From positions 11,658-75,657 of the forward strand of contig SVFO01000006.1 of assembly GCA_015056795.1 (NCBI GenBank): a DNA stretch of 64,000 nucleotides, given 5' to 3'. Both the position numbers and the translations under genes were made by a program. The first letter of the stretch is position 1. Each line of letters begins with the position of its first letter. Under the pieces are notes generated by a model. That model searched no databases. It was given only the letters and a program-made list of their open reading frames with translations, and had not been told where the DNA came from. This DNA is from Lachnospiraceae bacterium (GTDB lineage Bacteria > Bacillota > Clostridia > Lachnospirales > Lachnospiraceae). Below, piece after piece: positions 33,672-41,912 of this stretch.

Positions 33672-34244
33672 ATGTACGAAACAGATTTTCAGTCGGTTGT
33701 CGGCAGTGAGGAGACGATCCTGTGGCAGGGGAGACCAGAAAAGAAATGCTTTATCATAGAGAGCATCTTTAATCCGCTTTTGCCGTTTGCATTGTTCTGG
33801 GCGGCAATCGACCTGACCATTATGGGAGGTCTCTTTTTTTCAAAGGTTCATTTTGAGGACATATCCAGTGAGACAGTGATCCTCTTGGTGTTTTTTTTGG
33901 TACACATGATGCCTGTATGGATCTATTTGATCGGCATCCTTCGTTCCATTCGCAGCCATCGCAACGTGGAATACATTGTGACGGATCGCGCAGTTTATAT
34001 TTCTGGCGGTTCCAATCGGTATTACTATGAGAAGAAAACCTATCAAGAGCTGGAGGGCGTGACGCTGAATCAGGGTTTTTTTGATATCAAGCTTGGCGTT
34101 GCTGACATTGAGTTCAAAAAAGAGAAGGAGAAGCAAGGCCAAATTCTTCGAAATAATCTTAAGACCTTCGCCATTTGTGACATCTCGGATTATGACAGGG
34201 TATATCGTCTCGTGAAGGATACCTATGAAAAAGCAAAGGCATAA
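33672..34244 (+). CDS. PH-domain (bPH2-like) membrane protein
   Basis: 190 residues from ATG 33672; GGGAGG is six bases upstream, so the earlier in-frame ATGs are less likely. Two membrane helices lie at about residues 30-55 and 70-95. They are followed by the bacterial pleckstrin-homology-like domain with NVEYIVTDRAVYISGG and YQELEGVTLNQGFFDIKLG. Proteins of this build occur widely in Gram-positive membranes, and the function is unknown. It stands alone between the clpX terminator and the metal efflux promoter. Confidence 0.8.
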   Translation: MYETDFQSVVGSEETILWQGRPEKKCFIIESIFNPLLPFALFWAAIDLTIMGGLFFSKVHFEDISSETVILLVFFLVHMMPVWIYLIGILRSIRSHRNVEYIVTDRAVYISGGSNRYYYEKKTYQELEGVTLNQGFFDIKLGVADIEFKKEKEKQGQILRNNLKTFAICDISDYDRVYRLVKDTYEKAKA

Positions 34245-34268
34245 ATGGAAAAAATGCGAAATAACCTA

Positions 34269-34299
34269 TTGACATCTGGAGAAAATATGGTATTATAAA
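34269..34299 (+). promoter_or_regulatory. Promoter of the metal efflux unit
   Basis: TTGACA (34269-34274) with TATTAT at 34291-34296 (16-base spacer), or TATAAA at 34294-34299. The start of transcription would fall inside the adjacent palindromic operator, the usual layout for a repressed promoter. Confidence 0.75.
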
Positions 34300-34321
34300 C
34301 ATATGAACAGACATTCATATG
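34300..34321. promoter_or_regulatory. ArsR/SmtB-type metalloregulator operator
   Basis: CATATGAA (34300-34307) and TTCATATG (34314-34321) form an inverted repeat with a six-base centre. The sequence ATATGAACA...ATTCATAT is the imperfect palindrome bound by SmtB, CzrA and CadC-like repressors. It sits over the promoter of the HMA/P-type ATPase genes. The repressor gene is not in this window. Confidence 0.8.
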
Positions 34322-34364
34322 TAAAATGATTCAGATGAAAATAGAGACACGGGAGGATCACGAG

Positions 34365-34583
34365 ATGAAGAAAACCTATAAGATTGAAGTGGATTGCGCA
34401 AATTGTGCACTGAAGATGGAGGAAGCAACGAAGACAGTCGAGGGCGTTACGGATGCAACCGTGAGCTTTATGACCCAGAAGATGAAGGTAGAATTTGCTG
34501 ACGGAGCCGATGAGAAGGCGGTTATGGAAAAGGTCGTAAAGGCCTGTAAGAAGGTCGAAGATGACTGCGAGATTTTTCTGTAG
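34365..34583 (+). CDS. Heavy-metal-associated (HMA) domain protein, metallochaperone
   Basis: A 72-residue protein from ATG 34365, eight bases after GGGAGG. It is a single HMA ferredoxin-like domain with the metal-binding pair C11 and C14 in IEVDCANCALKMEEA, and the usual secondary-structure pattern (VEGVTDATVSFMTQKMKVEF). It would bind Zn, Cd, Pb or Cu in the cytoplasm and pass it to the following P-type ATPase, which lacks such a domain. It is the first gene behind the ArsR-type operator. Confidence 0.92.
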   Translation: MKKTYKIEVDCANCALKMEEATKTVEGVTDATVSFMTQKMKVEFADGADEKAVMEKVVKACKKVEDDCEIFL

Positions 34584-34608
34584 CATGAAAAAGGAAACGA
34601 ATGAAGAA

Positions 34609-34646
34609 CGCGCGGAAATGATGGGTTTCCGCGCGTGGTATTTTTT
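34609..34646 (+). terminator. Terminator or attenuator between HMA gene and ATPase gene
   Basis: CGCGCGGAAA (34609-34618) and TTTCCGCGCG (34626-34635) form a perfect 10-base-pair stem with a seven-base loop, followed by TGGTATTTTTTC. It lies 25 bases after the chaperone stop. It probably gives partial termination, so that more chaperone than pump is made. Confidence 0.75.
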
Positions 34647-34761
34647 CGGAAGAATCAGCGGCAGGGGGAGACGGAGTCGCTGGCGTGTCGGAGAGTCCGG
34701 CAAATGCGAATGAGCCATTCGGGAACGCACTACGGATTTGATGAGTGAATTGAGGCGAATT

Positions 34762-36831
34762 ATGACAAAGAAACAAAAAAAGGTATTGTATCGGATTATT
34801 ATTGCTGCAGCGCTGTTGGTTGTGCTGCACTTCCTGCCGGTTGATGGGATGCTGGCGTTTGCGCTGTATCTCATTCCCTATTTTGTCATTGGCTATGACA
34901 TTTTACGGAAGGCAGCTCTTGGCATTGTGCGCGGGCAGGTCTTTGATGAGAACTTCTTGATGGCGGTGGCAACGGTGGGTGCCATGGCACTCGGCGTCTA
35001 TGAGGAGCTTCGCGGCGGTGAGGGCGAGTTTGTGGAGGGCGTTGCAGTTATGCTCTTCTATCAGATCGGTGAGCTGTTTCAGGCGGTTGCCGTGGGAAAG
35101 AGCCGCAAGAACATCACGGCCCTCATGGACATTCGCCCCGATTATGCCAACATTGAAAACGAAAACGGCGAGCTGGAACAGGTAGATCCTGATGACGTGG
35201 AGATCGGTACGATCATCCTTGTGCAGCCTGGCGAGAAGGTGCCCATCGATGGAATCGTGGTCAGCGGATCCTCAACGCTCAACACGAGTGCGTTGACGGG
35301 AGAAAGCGTACCGCGCGACGTCAAGGAGGGTGAGGAGATCATCAGTGGATGCGTGAATCTCTCAGGACTTCTTAAGATTCAGACGACCAAGGAATTTGGC
35401 GAATCTACGGTATCGAAGATTCTGGATTTGGTAGAAAATTCCAGCATGAAAAAGTCGAAATCCGAGAACTTTATTAGCAAGTTCGCGAAGATTTATACAC
35501 CTGCGGTTTGTATTGGAGCCTTAGTGCTGGCACTATTGCCGCCCGTGGTGCTGCTGCTTTTGGGGAGACCTGCACAGTTCCCTACTTGGATCATCAGAGC
35601 GCTGACCTTCCTTGTCATCAGCTGTCCTTGTGCACTGGTGATTTCGATCCCTTTGAGCTTTTTTGGAGGAATTGGCGGGGCGAGCGCCTGCGGCATTTTG
35701 GTCAAGGGATCGAATTATCTCGAGGCCATGGCGGCAACAAAGTATGTAGTCTTTGATAAGACGGGAACCCTGACGAAGGGCGTATTTGAGGTGACGAAGA
35801 TTTGTCCCGCGAAGGAACTGCTTGCCGAGAGCGGGGAGAACCTGGAGGAGGCAAGACGCAGGCTCTTGGAATATGCGGCCTATGCAGAAAGCTATTCAAA
35901 TCATCCCATCAGTAAGAGCCTGAAGGAAGCGTATGTAAAAACTCTCTTGGAAGATGGGACATGCGAGAGTCAGACAGAAAACAGAGCTGGCAAGGATCAG
36001 GTGGGAAGCACGACGGAAGCGCGGATGGAAAGCATGCGTGTGGATGTTGAGGCAGACAGGAAAGCAATGTTTAGGACGGGAAATCCCTTGCAGCCTGGCA
36101 GGGTAACGGATGCACAGGAGATCAGCGGTCATGGCGTAAAGGCAATCGTAGACGGCAAAGAGGTCTGCGTGGGAAATGCGAAGCTGATGAAGAGAATGGG
36201 GCTTTCGTATGAGGAAGCCTGCGACGTGGGAACCGTGGCTTTCGTTGCCGTGGACGGTGCTTACGCAGGACATATTTTGATCTCTGACGTTGTGAAGGAG
36301 CATGCAAAGGAAGCCATGGAGGGGCTGAAGGCAGCAGGCATCAAGAAGACGGTGATGCTTACGGGAGACAGCAAGGCCGTGGCGGAGAATGTTGCCAAGG
36401 AGCTCGGATTGGACGAGGTTCACAGCGAGCTTTTGCCTGCGGACAAGGTGGAGGCCGTGGAGACACTGCTTGCGGCAAAGGGACCGAAGGAAGTGCTGGC
36501 ATTTGTCGGAGATGGCATCAACGATGCGCCCGTGCTGTCACGCGCGGACATTGGAATTGCCATGGGCGCGTTGGGATCGGATGCGGCGATTGAGGCGGCT
36601 GACGTCGTACTTATGGATGATAACCCTGCAAAGATTGCCCTTGCCATGAAGATTGCGAGAAAGTGCCTGCGGATCGTATATGAAAATATCGTATTTGCGC
36701 TGGCAGTCAAGGGACTTTGCCTGATTTTAGGCGCGCTGGGACTGGCCAACATGTGGATGGCGATCTTCGCGGACGTCGGCGTCATGGTGCTGGCAGTACT
36801 GAACGCCATTCGGTGTTTGAAGGTGAAATAA
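34762..36831 (+). CDS. cadA: Heavy-metal translocating P-type ATPase (CadA/ZntA type)
   Basis: 689 residues from ATG 34762, after GAGG; a TTG/ATG pair at 34738/34741 is possible. Transport motif C288-P-C290 is in SCPCALVIS, the phosphorylated D332 in VFDKTGTLTKG, TGES is in LTGESVPRDVKEG, and the nucleotide-domain HP motif is SNHPISKSL. MLTGDSKAVAENVAKELG and GDGINDAPVLSRADIGIAMG are also present. The end MWMAIFADVGVMVLAVLNAIR fits the Zn/Cd/Pb class. It lacks the usual N-terminal HMA domain, supplied as the separate upstream protein. An insertion of about 50 residues (near 405-455) interrupts the nucleotide domain. It exports metal across the cytoplasmic membrane. Confidence 0.93.
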   Translation: MTKKQKKVLYRIIIAAALLVVLHFLPVDGMLAFALYLIPYFVIGYDILRKAALGIVRGQVFDENFLMAVATVGAMALGVYEELRGGEGEFVEGVAVMLFYQIGELFQAVAVGKSRKNITALMDIRPDYANIENENGELEQVDPDDVEIGTIILVQPGEKVPIDGIVVSGSSTLNTSALTGESVPRDVKEGEEIISGCVNLSGLLKIQTTKEFGESTVSKILDLVENSSMKKSKSENFISKFAKIYTPAVCIGALVLALLPPVVLLLLGRPAQFPTWIIRALTFLVISCPCALVISIPLSFFGGIGGASACGILVKGSNYLEAMAATKYVVFDKTGTLTKGVFEVTKICPAKELLAESGENLEEARRRLLEYAAYAESYSNHPISKSLKEAYVKTLLEDGTCESQTENRAGKDQVGSTTEARMESMRVDVEADRKAMFRTGNPLQPGRVTDAQEISGHGVKAIVDGKEVCVGNAKLMKRMGLSYEEACDVGTVAFVAVDGAYAGHILISDVVKEHAKEAMEGLKAAGIKKTVMLTGDSKAVAENVAKELGLDEVHSELLPADKVEAVETLLAAKGPKEVLAFVGDGINDAPVLSRADIGIAMGALGSDAAIEAADVVLMDDNPAKIALAMKIARKCLRIVYENIVFALAVKGLCLILGALGLANMWMAIFADVGVMVLAVLNAIRCLKVK

Positions 36832-36921
36832 AGTAGAATGCCATATGTTCTGGGATAGGGCCGCAGGGGAGGGTTCCCTGCGCGGCCGCGGTGATTCGAA
36901 AAGCATAAGAGGAGAGCAAGT

Positions 36922-36953
36922 ACGGCGGAGCATTTAGCTCCGCCGTTCCTTTT
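36922..36953. terminator. Bidirectional terminator
   Basis: ACGGCGGAGC (36922-36931), loop ATTTA, GCTCCGCCGT (36937-36946), then TCCTTTT. It separates the ATPase gene from the convergent minus-strand gene ending at 36958. A second GC-rich hairpin lies just before it at about 36858-36890. Confidence 0.85.
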
Positions 36954-36957
36954 ATTG

Positions 36958-39900
36958 TTATGCTTTTTTGCGATATGTGATGGGTGGCATGTTCTCCAAA
37001 ATCTCCTTCCCCTCTTCTAGCTTGGCGCTGGCATAAGTTACAGTGTCTCTTGGGTCAGGGAGGGAAGAGGGATTTGACGTTGCAATGTTCCATAGATCCT
37101 CCATCCAGCCAAAACAGAAATCAAATACTAGGCCGATGACAACCAGGGCATTCTTTTCCAGCGAGATTTCTACAACATAGCCAAGGATTTCGATTGAGAG
37201 AATGCCGTTGCTAACTTTTATTCCCAAATCCAGTGGATTTTTGACTGCTGTATAAACTTTGTTTATATAGACGCCGAATCTGTCGAAGAATAATTCTTGA
37301 AGGACGTCCTCCACCGAAAGACCAAGCATTTCGTTTTCATCCTTCGTTCCTCCGAAACAGTAGTTGAGCACGAAGGCGAGTGCTGTGTTCATGCCGCTAG
37401 CCATTTCCTTGCCCAAGGATTCACTGTATTGTTTTAAAAGAATTTTTGAGGATTCCTCCTGTATCGCCTTAGCGCCTTCCTTTGCGAGTTTTGCCGTTGC
37501 ATATTTCAAGGAATCAACGCCGCCTGACTGAACCGCAGACCGAATGGAGGATTCGAAAGCTTTCTTTCCCGCGTTCTCGGCAGCCTCCTTTAAGGCACTG
37601 TTAAAGTAAGTGCGTACTACGCTGCCAAACAGTTGCCCGATTTTCTTCCACATTTCTTCTGAATATTCGGATATCTTATTCGAAAGCCATGCCTTGAACT
37701 TGGCTAATGTCAGGTCGCCTCCGGCTGCAATCATGGAACGGTAGATGTCCCCTTTTACATTGTCTTCGCCCTCGTAATAGTGTTTGACAAAGGAAACCAT
37801 GAGGTAGGCCGAAACAATGTAGCCGAGTTTTTCGGGATCGGGCTTTAGGTCACCGGTCATTGCCTCGGACAGCGCATCCTGGGTACCACTTAGTATGGTT
37901 TTGAAGAAAGGCATTTTCTCATAATCACCAGTTCCAGATTCGGATCCGGGACCAATGTACTGCCCAATATAGTTTGCCAGCATATTTTTTAAGGGATTGA
38001 CGAAGTTTGCCGTGATCTTTCCTGCCGTCTTTCCCCAATACATCGTAAGGAGTACCTCAACGGCGTAATCGCCAGCCTTTACAAAGGAGTTCGCCACGAT
38101 AATATACCGCGTCATCGTCTGGTCGATCTTTTGATACTGACGACTTTGTTCTGCGTAGAAATGCATGCCTGCTATGATGATCCATTTACGCGTGAAAGCA
38201 AGCTCTTCAGCGGAATGCTCATGCGCATGAGCGAGCAGGTATTTTGTTGTCGAATCATTTGTGTCAACGCCAAATAGTTTAATGTCTTTCTTAAGCTTTT
38301 CATAGGCCTTTTCCCACTCTTCCTGGCTTGGCGGTGTGGGTTCTTCGCCACCTAAACGCAAGGGCATTTCCACCTCTAGCTTTTTCTCACCCTTATAGGT
38401 AATGGGGAGTAGCGCCTCATAGGGTTCACAAGCCTGAGGCAGGGTATCAATCGGGAAAAATCCGTGAGTCCCGTCGCTTAAACGAGCCGTCTTAAAACGG
38501 AAGTTTTCTTTAAACGTGTTTCCGTACAGACCCTTGTCATTGATGTCGCCGAACGATACTTCAGGATTTTTTAGGATAACGGCGCCGTCTTTGCCTATGT
38601 AGCAGACGAGAACGTCAAACAGAACAGGCCTGATTTCAGAGAACGATACTCCTGAATTTTCAACGGGGAGAGTGTCGATCCAAAGTGCTTCCCGTTTGAT
38701 TTCCTTGGAAGATACAGTGATGCCCTCGTTGTGCATGCACATGGAAACATGTCCCTCGAGCGGCTTGTCCTCGCCTTGCACCTTAACATGAAAATCAAAC
38801 GTCATCTCTGTTGGCTTTGCGAACACACTTTGCTCTTTTTCAGGCAAGGTGGCCGTGTTGTTTTTGATGATCACCTTATAGACATATTGTCTGTCCGTTT
38901 CTTCAAATCTAACGTCAAAGCCATTGATCTTGTCGGCGGTGATATCCTTTACTTCCGGCATGACAGTCGCGTCAACTACCATAAATTTGGCGGTATACGT
39001 AAATTTATCACCATAGATCGCATCAATGTAACATCTGCTGGAGTTTAAAATATATTCACCAGGTTTTTCGGTCTCCTCAACAAATTTGATGGAAGGACCG
39101 TCAACCAGACGGAAGATGACGGTATTGGTAAACGTGCCGCCCTCGCCGTTAAAGGTAAAGATAATGTTTGCCGTGTCATTATAATTATTTTCAGGAACGC
39201 TGACTGTTGCCTCGCAATACCTTCCGACAAGTGCCGCATCATGGATGGTCATGCCGTCTCCAGAGACGCCAATCAATGCCGTCAAGTCATTTCGGTCACG
39301 CGAGACGCCATTCTCATCAACCTCCGCCATGCGCGCGCGAATCTTTACGGGCTTGGCGGCGCCGCGCCTAATGGCATCGCCAAAGTCCTTTTGCACGTAC
39401 ATCTTGTAGGATTTCTTTTTCTTGCCGTTATTGTTTTTTCCTTTACCGGAAGATGCGGCCGCCGCACCTGCGCCTACCGCGGCGCCCGTCGATAAAACGC
39501 CGACAGCTACTGCCCCGCCAACGCCCATACCATCGTCATCATAATCATGACTGGATTTCACGGAACCTGACTTCGAACTGCCCTTATCGGAGTCAGAGTC
39601 CTTCTTGCCACTGCCCTCCACGATATCGTCTGAAACGACAACGCCATCATCCTCGCCAGGATTTTGCTCTGCACTCTGTGTAACACCGATGTTTTGCGTG
39701 GTATCTTCCTCCTGATCGGAGCCTTTGTACGAAGGATCTATTTCAGGTTCGTTCCACGTAATGCTTATGCGTGAATCCATATCAAGAAATTTCTCTCCCA
39801 TATTCTCATTGAGAAATCCCGAGATTCGGTCAAGAGCGACATGATAATAGGGTTCCCAGTCGCCATTGGGGTAAGTATCACAAGGCTTCTTGTTTGCGCT

Positions 39901-40665
39901 GTCTCTAATCTCAAACGATTTATTGGCATACATGACATATACGGCTTTCACATATATTCCGGGAAGTTCTGAAAATGTCATAAAGCGTACATAAGTCCAT
40001 GTATCAATTACGCAATCAAAAATATCATAATCGAAACTAATTGGTTTTCCGTCACTGCGCATCCCGAAGACTGTCGGTTCCTGTTCATGCAGAATAATCG
40101 AATAACCGTCTCTCTCCTGCCTAATCGTAATCGGGTCCTCCACCGAATTAGTTTGTTTCATTTTCATGTTGCGGTATGTATCTACTTCTTTTTCCATAAG
40201 TTCAGCAGCTGATTTGCCCCGATCGTCGCCATATGGTTCCACTTCGTGTAAAGTCACGCTACAATCCTGATGTAGCGAATAATAAACACTATTAACAACA
40301 TATTCGTTATACCATGTATCGCTTTCCCAACAATCAAACCAATGATTTTCCGGATCCGTTTTATGAGATATTTTTAAATAGTCAAAATATCCATCCGGAA
40401 GCGTGATTTCCAGTCGCGCCGATTGGGTATACATCGGCCTGGCGCCCTCCGGACCCATCCCTTTATATTGTATTGTCCGCGCAAGCATCAAACCTTGATC
40501 CACAATGAATTCTTCGTAATCCGTGTAATAGTCATAAAGATCTGAAATGAAAAGAGTGTTGTCTGCTGTTTTGAATTCGTTAAACGGAAAAGCCAGTGCA
40601 GTTACAGACAGCGTTGATATAAGCCACAGTGTCAATATTATGCATGCCAAGATACGTTTTCTCAT
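36958..40665 (-). CDS. Large secreted/membrane protein of unknown function
   Basis: A 1235-residue protein with a signal peptide (RILACIILTLWLISTLSVTALA). Residues 30-310 are a mixed domain. Then comes a low-complexity acidic/serine linker to about 375, a glycine/alanine hydrophobic segment (VGGAVAVGVLSTGAAVGAG) around 380-400 that may span the membrane, and a lysine patch NGKKKKSYKMYV. The following 400 residues look like beta-rich, Ig-like modules (GEGGTFTNTVIFRLVDG). The last 400 are mainly helical and amphipathic (NAGKKAFESSIRSAVQ). No catalytic motif is recognised. It overlaps the zinc-ribbon gene upstream by four bases, so the two form an operon. Confidence 0.85.
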   Translation of the reverse strand: MRKRILACIILTLWLISTLSVTALAFPFNEFKTADNTLFISDLYDYYTDYEEFIVDQGLMLARTIQYKGMGPEGARPMYTQSARLEITLPDGYFDYLKISHKTDPENHWFDCWESDTWYNEYVVNSVYYSLHQDCSVTLHEVEPYGDDRGKSAAELMEKEVDTYRNMKMKQTNSVEDPITIRQERDGYSIILHEQEPTVFGMRSDGKPISFDYDIFDCVIDTWTYVRFMTFSELPGIYVKAVYVMYANKSFEIRDSANKKPCDTYPNGDWEPYYHVALDRISGFLNENMGEKFLDMDSRISITWNEPEIDPSYKGSDQEEDTTQNIGVTQSAEQNPGEDDGVVVSDDIVEGSGKKDSDSDKGSSKSGSVKSSHDYDDDGMGVGGAVAVGVLSTGAAVGAGAAAASSGKGKNNNGKKKKSYKMYVQKDFGDAIRRGAAKPVKIRARMAEVDENGVSRDRNDLTALIGVSGDGMTIHDAALVGRYCEATVSVPENNYNDTANIIFTFNGEGGTFTNTVIFRLVDGPSIKFVEETEKPGEYILNSSRCYIDAIYGDKFTYTAKFMVVDATVMPEVKDITADKINGFDVRFEETDRQYVYKVIIKNNTATLPEKEQSVFAKPTEMTFDFHVKVQGEDKPLEGHVSMCMHNEGITVSSKEIKREALWIDTLPVENSGVSFSEIRPVLFDVLVCYIGKDGAVILKNPEVSFGDINDKGLYGNTFKENFRFKTARLSDGTHGFFPIDTLPQACEPYEALLPITYKGEKKLEVEMPLRLGGEEPTPPSQEEWEKAYEKLKKDIKLFGVDTNDSTTKYLLAHAHEHSAEELAFTRKWIIIAGMHFYAEQSRQYQKIDQTMTRYIIVANSFVKAGDYAVEVLLTMYWGKTAGKITANFVNPLKNMLANYIGQYIGPGSESGTGDYEKMPFFKTILSGTQDALSEAMTGDLKPDPEKLGYIVSAYLMVSFVKHYYEGEDNVKGDIYRSMIAAGGDLTLAKFKAWLSNKISEYSEEMWKKIGQLFGSVVRTYFNSALKEAAENAGKKAFESSIRSAVQSGGVDSLKYATAKLAKEGAKAIQEESSKILLKQYSESLGKEMASGMNTALAFVLNYCFGGTKDENEMLGLSVEDVLQELFFDRFGVYINKVYTAVKNPLDLGIKVSNGILSIEILGYVVEISLEKNALVVIGLVFDFCFGWMEDLWNIATSNPSSLPDPRDTVTYASAKLEEGKEILENMPPITYRKKA

Positions 40666-41708
40666 TGTACTCGCTCCCCCTTTCTGCTAATTTTTATGAC
40701 ACCCTTTGCCTGGAGAATCATCATGACCACGCCACCTACGAATAGTACGGCTCCCAAGATGATAAGGATTAGGTTGACATCGGTCAGTCCGAGGAATGCC
40801 GCTGCCATGAAGCCAATGGTAAGACCACGGATAAAGGTCGCAGTGCCAGGACCTGCCGTCGCCTTGCCCTTGGAAGTGAAGGAGCTAAGGAGTCTGTGCA
40901 GAAAACCGTTATTTAGAACCGACTTTGCAGCCAGGTATGCCGCCGCGATGCCGCCCATGAAGGCAAGCCTTGCCGCGCCACCGGAGAAAAACAGGTACAG
41001 CAGCATTGCCGCGCCTGCGCCTGCAAGGTATGCCCAAAGGGTGTCAAGAGATACGCCAAAGGTGCCTGACAGGGTATCCTTGAAGGAGCGCTTGGCGCCA
41101 GTGTTTTTTCGCAGAAGTGCACCCAGCAGCGTGGTGACCGCGCCTGCAAAAATGCCCTTGCCAAGGATTCCGCCGACGGCACCAATGAAACCGCCGCTCA
41201 TGCCGCCGTTTGCGAAGGTGAGAAAGGAGAGTGCCTGCACAGGAGCGGCATCAACCTCGTTGACCTGAAGAAGGTTCAGTACCAGCCAGACAATCGCCAG
41301 CAGGACCGCAGGGATCAGGCTCTTCGGATTTTTTAGTACCGCGCGAAGCGATGAGAAGAACTGCTTGATGCCAGTTCCGATCACCTTCCATGGCCCAGGG
41401 ATGAGTTCCGTGACGGCGTTCATCGCAGTACTTCCAATGGTTCCATATGCCGCCTCGCCAGCCTCGTTTAGCGCAGTAAACAGAAACGCCTTCGGTTCAG
41501 ATGTCGCCATATTTGGTGAGGGATCTGTCGGCACCGTGACGGAAGCGCTTTCTGCCTGCTGAATCTGATCGGATGGAGACTGGGGCTGATTGGAAAGGGT
41601 ATCCTGTAGCGATGCATTTTCCGCCGTAGTTGTCTTCACCGGAGTTCCGCAACCTACGCAAAATTTCGCGTCATCTGGCAATTTATTTCCGCATTTTGTG
41701 CAAAACAT
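40662..41708 (-). CDS. Zinc-ribbon membrane protein of unknown function
   Basis: A 348-residue protein that starts with a zinc ribbon, CTKCGNKLPDDAKFCVGCG (C3, C6, C17, C20). A glutamine/serine/proline-rich linker to about residue 75 is followed by about eight hydrophobic segments rich in glycine and alanine (FIGAVGGILGKGIFAGAVTT). The ribbon would sit in the cytoplasm. AAGGAGG lies eight bases before the ATG, and its last four bases overlap the start of the large secreted protein. No named family is recognised. The pair looks like a membrane platform with a large surface partner. Confidence 0.82.
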   Translation of the reverse strand: MFCTKCGNKLPDDAKFCVGCGTPVKTTTAENASLQDTLSNQPQSPSDQIQQAESASVTVPTDPSPNMATSEPKAFLFTALNEAGEAAYGTIGSTAMNAVTELIPGPWKVIGTGIKQFFSSLRAVLKNPKSLIPAVLLAIVWLVLNLLQVNEVDAAPVQALSFLTFANGGMSGGFIGAVGGILGKGIFAGAVTTLLGALLRKNTGAKRSFKDTLSGTFGVSLDTLWAYLAGAGAAMLLYLFFSGGAARLAFMGGIAAAYLAAKSVLNNGFLHRLLSSFTSKGKATAGPGTATFIRGLTIGFMAAAFLGLTDVNLILIILGAVLFVGGVVMMILQAKGVIKISRKGERVQ

Positions 41709-41744
41709 CCATTATCCTCCTTGAATAATCATTCTATTAGTGAA

Positions 41745-41774
41745 ATTATACTATATTTTCACTCTTTTCCTCAA
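41745..41774 (-). promoter_or_regulatory. Promoter of the zinc-ribbon/large-protein operon
   Basis: On the minus strand TTGAGG (41774-41769), 18 bases, then TATAAT (41750-41745). It lies about 35 bases before the zinc-ribbon gene start. Confidence 0.6.
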
Positions 41775-41776
41775 TG

Positions 41777-41846
41777 GTTGCCATAAAAGTGTCATTGACA
41801 TTATTTCTGGCAACTCGTTGATCATTCCTTTTGTCCGTGGTAAAAT
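41777..41846 (+). promoter_or_regulatory. Promoter of the two-HTH regulator gene, with inverted repeat
   Basis: TTGATC (41818-41823), 17 bases, TAAAAT (41841-41846). Just upstream, GTTGCCA (41777-41783) and TGGCAAC (41808-41814) form a spaced inverted repeat between the two divergent promoters. It is a candidate operator for the regulator encoded downstream. Confidence 0.55.
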
Positions 41847-41912
41847 GATACCAGGATCAAAAGGTCAAAAGACACCAGAAAATACAGGGGAAATGAAAGC
41901 AGGAGTAAAATA

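Noticed and set aside
36958-41708. Known contractile or type VII secretion system
   Set aside because: No FtsK/EssC-type ATPase, WXG100 protein, sheath or tube gene is near, and neither protein shows their motifs.
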